DNA of 34,453 bases. Source: CAYXUG01 sp964468655. GTDB lineage: Bacteria; Fidelibacterota; Marinisomatia; Marinisomatales; CAYXUG01. Positions 34,398 through 34,453 of this stretch are shown here, in pieces. The position numbers and the translations under genes were made by a program. The notes beneath the pieces are model-generated. The model searched no databases, had not been told where the DNA came from, and saw nothing but the letters and a program-made list of their open reading frames with translations. The DNA lies in assembly GCA_964468655.1 (NCBI GenBank), contig CAYXUG010000015.1, forward strand, positions 1 through 34,453. Reading direction: 5' to 3'. The first letter of the stretch is position 1; every line of letters starts with the position of its first letter.

Positions 34398-34441
34398 AGA
34401 ATGACACTTGGATAGACATGGTTTACACATTTAGAATTTAA
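34398..34441. repeat. Right copy of terminal inverted repeat
   Basis: Bases 34398-34431 are the exact reverse complement of 25-58. The outer extension to 34441 adds seven matches after three mismatches (34432-34434). Read outward it starts AGAATGACACTTGGATAGAC. It begins about ten bases outside the possible -35 of the yajC cluster, so an element inserted here would sit directly behind that promoter. It is probably the end of the same mobile element that bounds the left side. Confidence 0.8.
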
Positions 34442-34453
34442 TGCTCTTTTATT

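Noticed and set aside
15..34441. A 34-kb transposon carrying the whole region
   Set aside because: No transposase, integrase or resolvase is encoded and the content is mostly core metabolism and translation; shared insertion sequence ends at an assembly break explain the repeats more simply.

Overview
The window reads as one contig from an uncultured, AT-leaning (about 40% GC by eye) bacterium. Taxonomy is inference: a secreted protein with a dockerin-like DxNxDGxLDIFDI repeat pair, frequent weak Shine-Dalgarno sites, and the yajC-def-fmt-rsmB-PASTA order fit Marinimicrobia (SAR406/Neomarinimicrobiota) or a Bacteroidetes-side relative. No rRNA, tRNA, CRISPR array or transposase gene was seen.

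Layout. 1-3841: end repeat, a secreted dockerin/beta-helix protein, a haloalkane dehalogenase of the DhlA type, a possible gene remnant and a GNAT acetyltransferase. 3864-4127: stand-alone AroQ-class chorismate mutase. 4180-4314: a leader peptide with consecutive Tyr-Tyr-Trp-Trp-Tyr-Phe codons, followed by mutually exclusive RNA hairpins and an intrinsic terminator. 4338-18528: an uninterrupted, mostly overlapping run of sixteen genes, trpE-G-D-C-F-B-A, pheA, tyrA, aroF, aroA, aroE, aroC, aroK, aroB, aroQ. This holds all seven shikimate steps, the whole tryptophan branch, and the prephenate dehydratase and dehydrogenase of the Phe and Tyr branches. With the chorismate mutase just upstream, only an aromatic aminotransferase is lacking for synthesis of all three aromatic amino acids from PEP and erythrose 4-phosphate.

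18539-22254 (minus): an RND-superfamily exporter and a sodium:solute symporter, translationally coupled and convergent with the aromatic operon. 22355-25664 (plus): a DUF255/YyaL-type protein with a lipoprotein signal and a CsgG-like secreted protein. 25779-25960 (plus): a rod-shaped structured RNA that looks like 6S RNA. 25974-34329 (minus): a nine-gene cluster read leftwards, yajC, def, fmt, rsmB, a PASTA protein, a polyprenol-kinase-like membrane protein, a BatA/vWA protein, hflX and a macro-domain protein.

Main point of interest: one leader that appears to sense all three aromatic amino acids at once, placed ahead of an operon that makes all three, comparable in logic to the multivalent ilv and thr attenuators. 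Secondary points: two Gly-to-Trp changes in conserved shikimate kinase motifs (one in the Walker A loop), an ACT-less prephenate dehydratase with an altered TRF motif, an fmt gene with no ordinary start codon where the fold needs one, the 6S-like RNA, and a 34-bp perfect inverted repeat at the two ends of the window that looks like the termini of an insertion sequence where assembly stopped.
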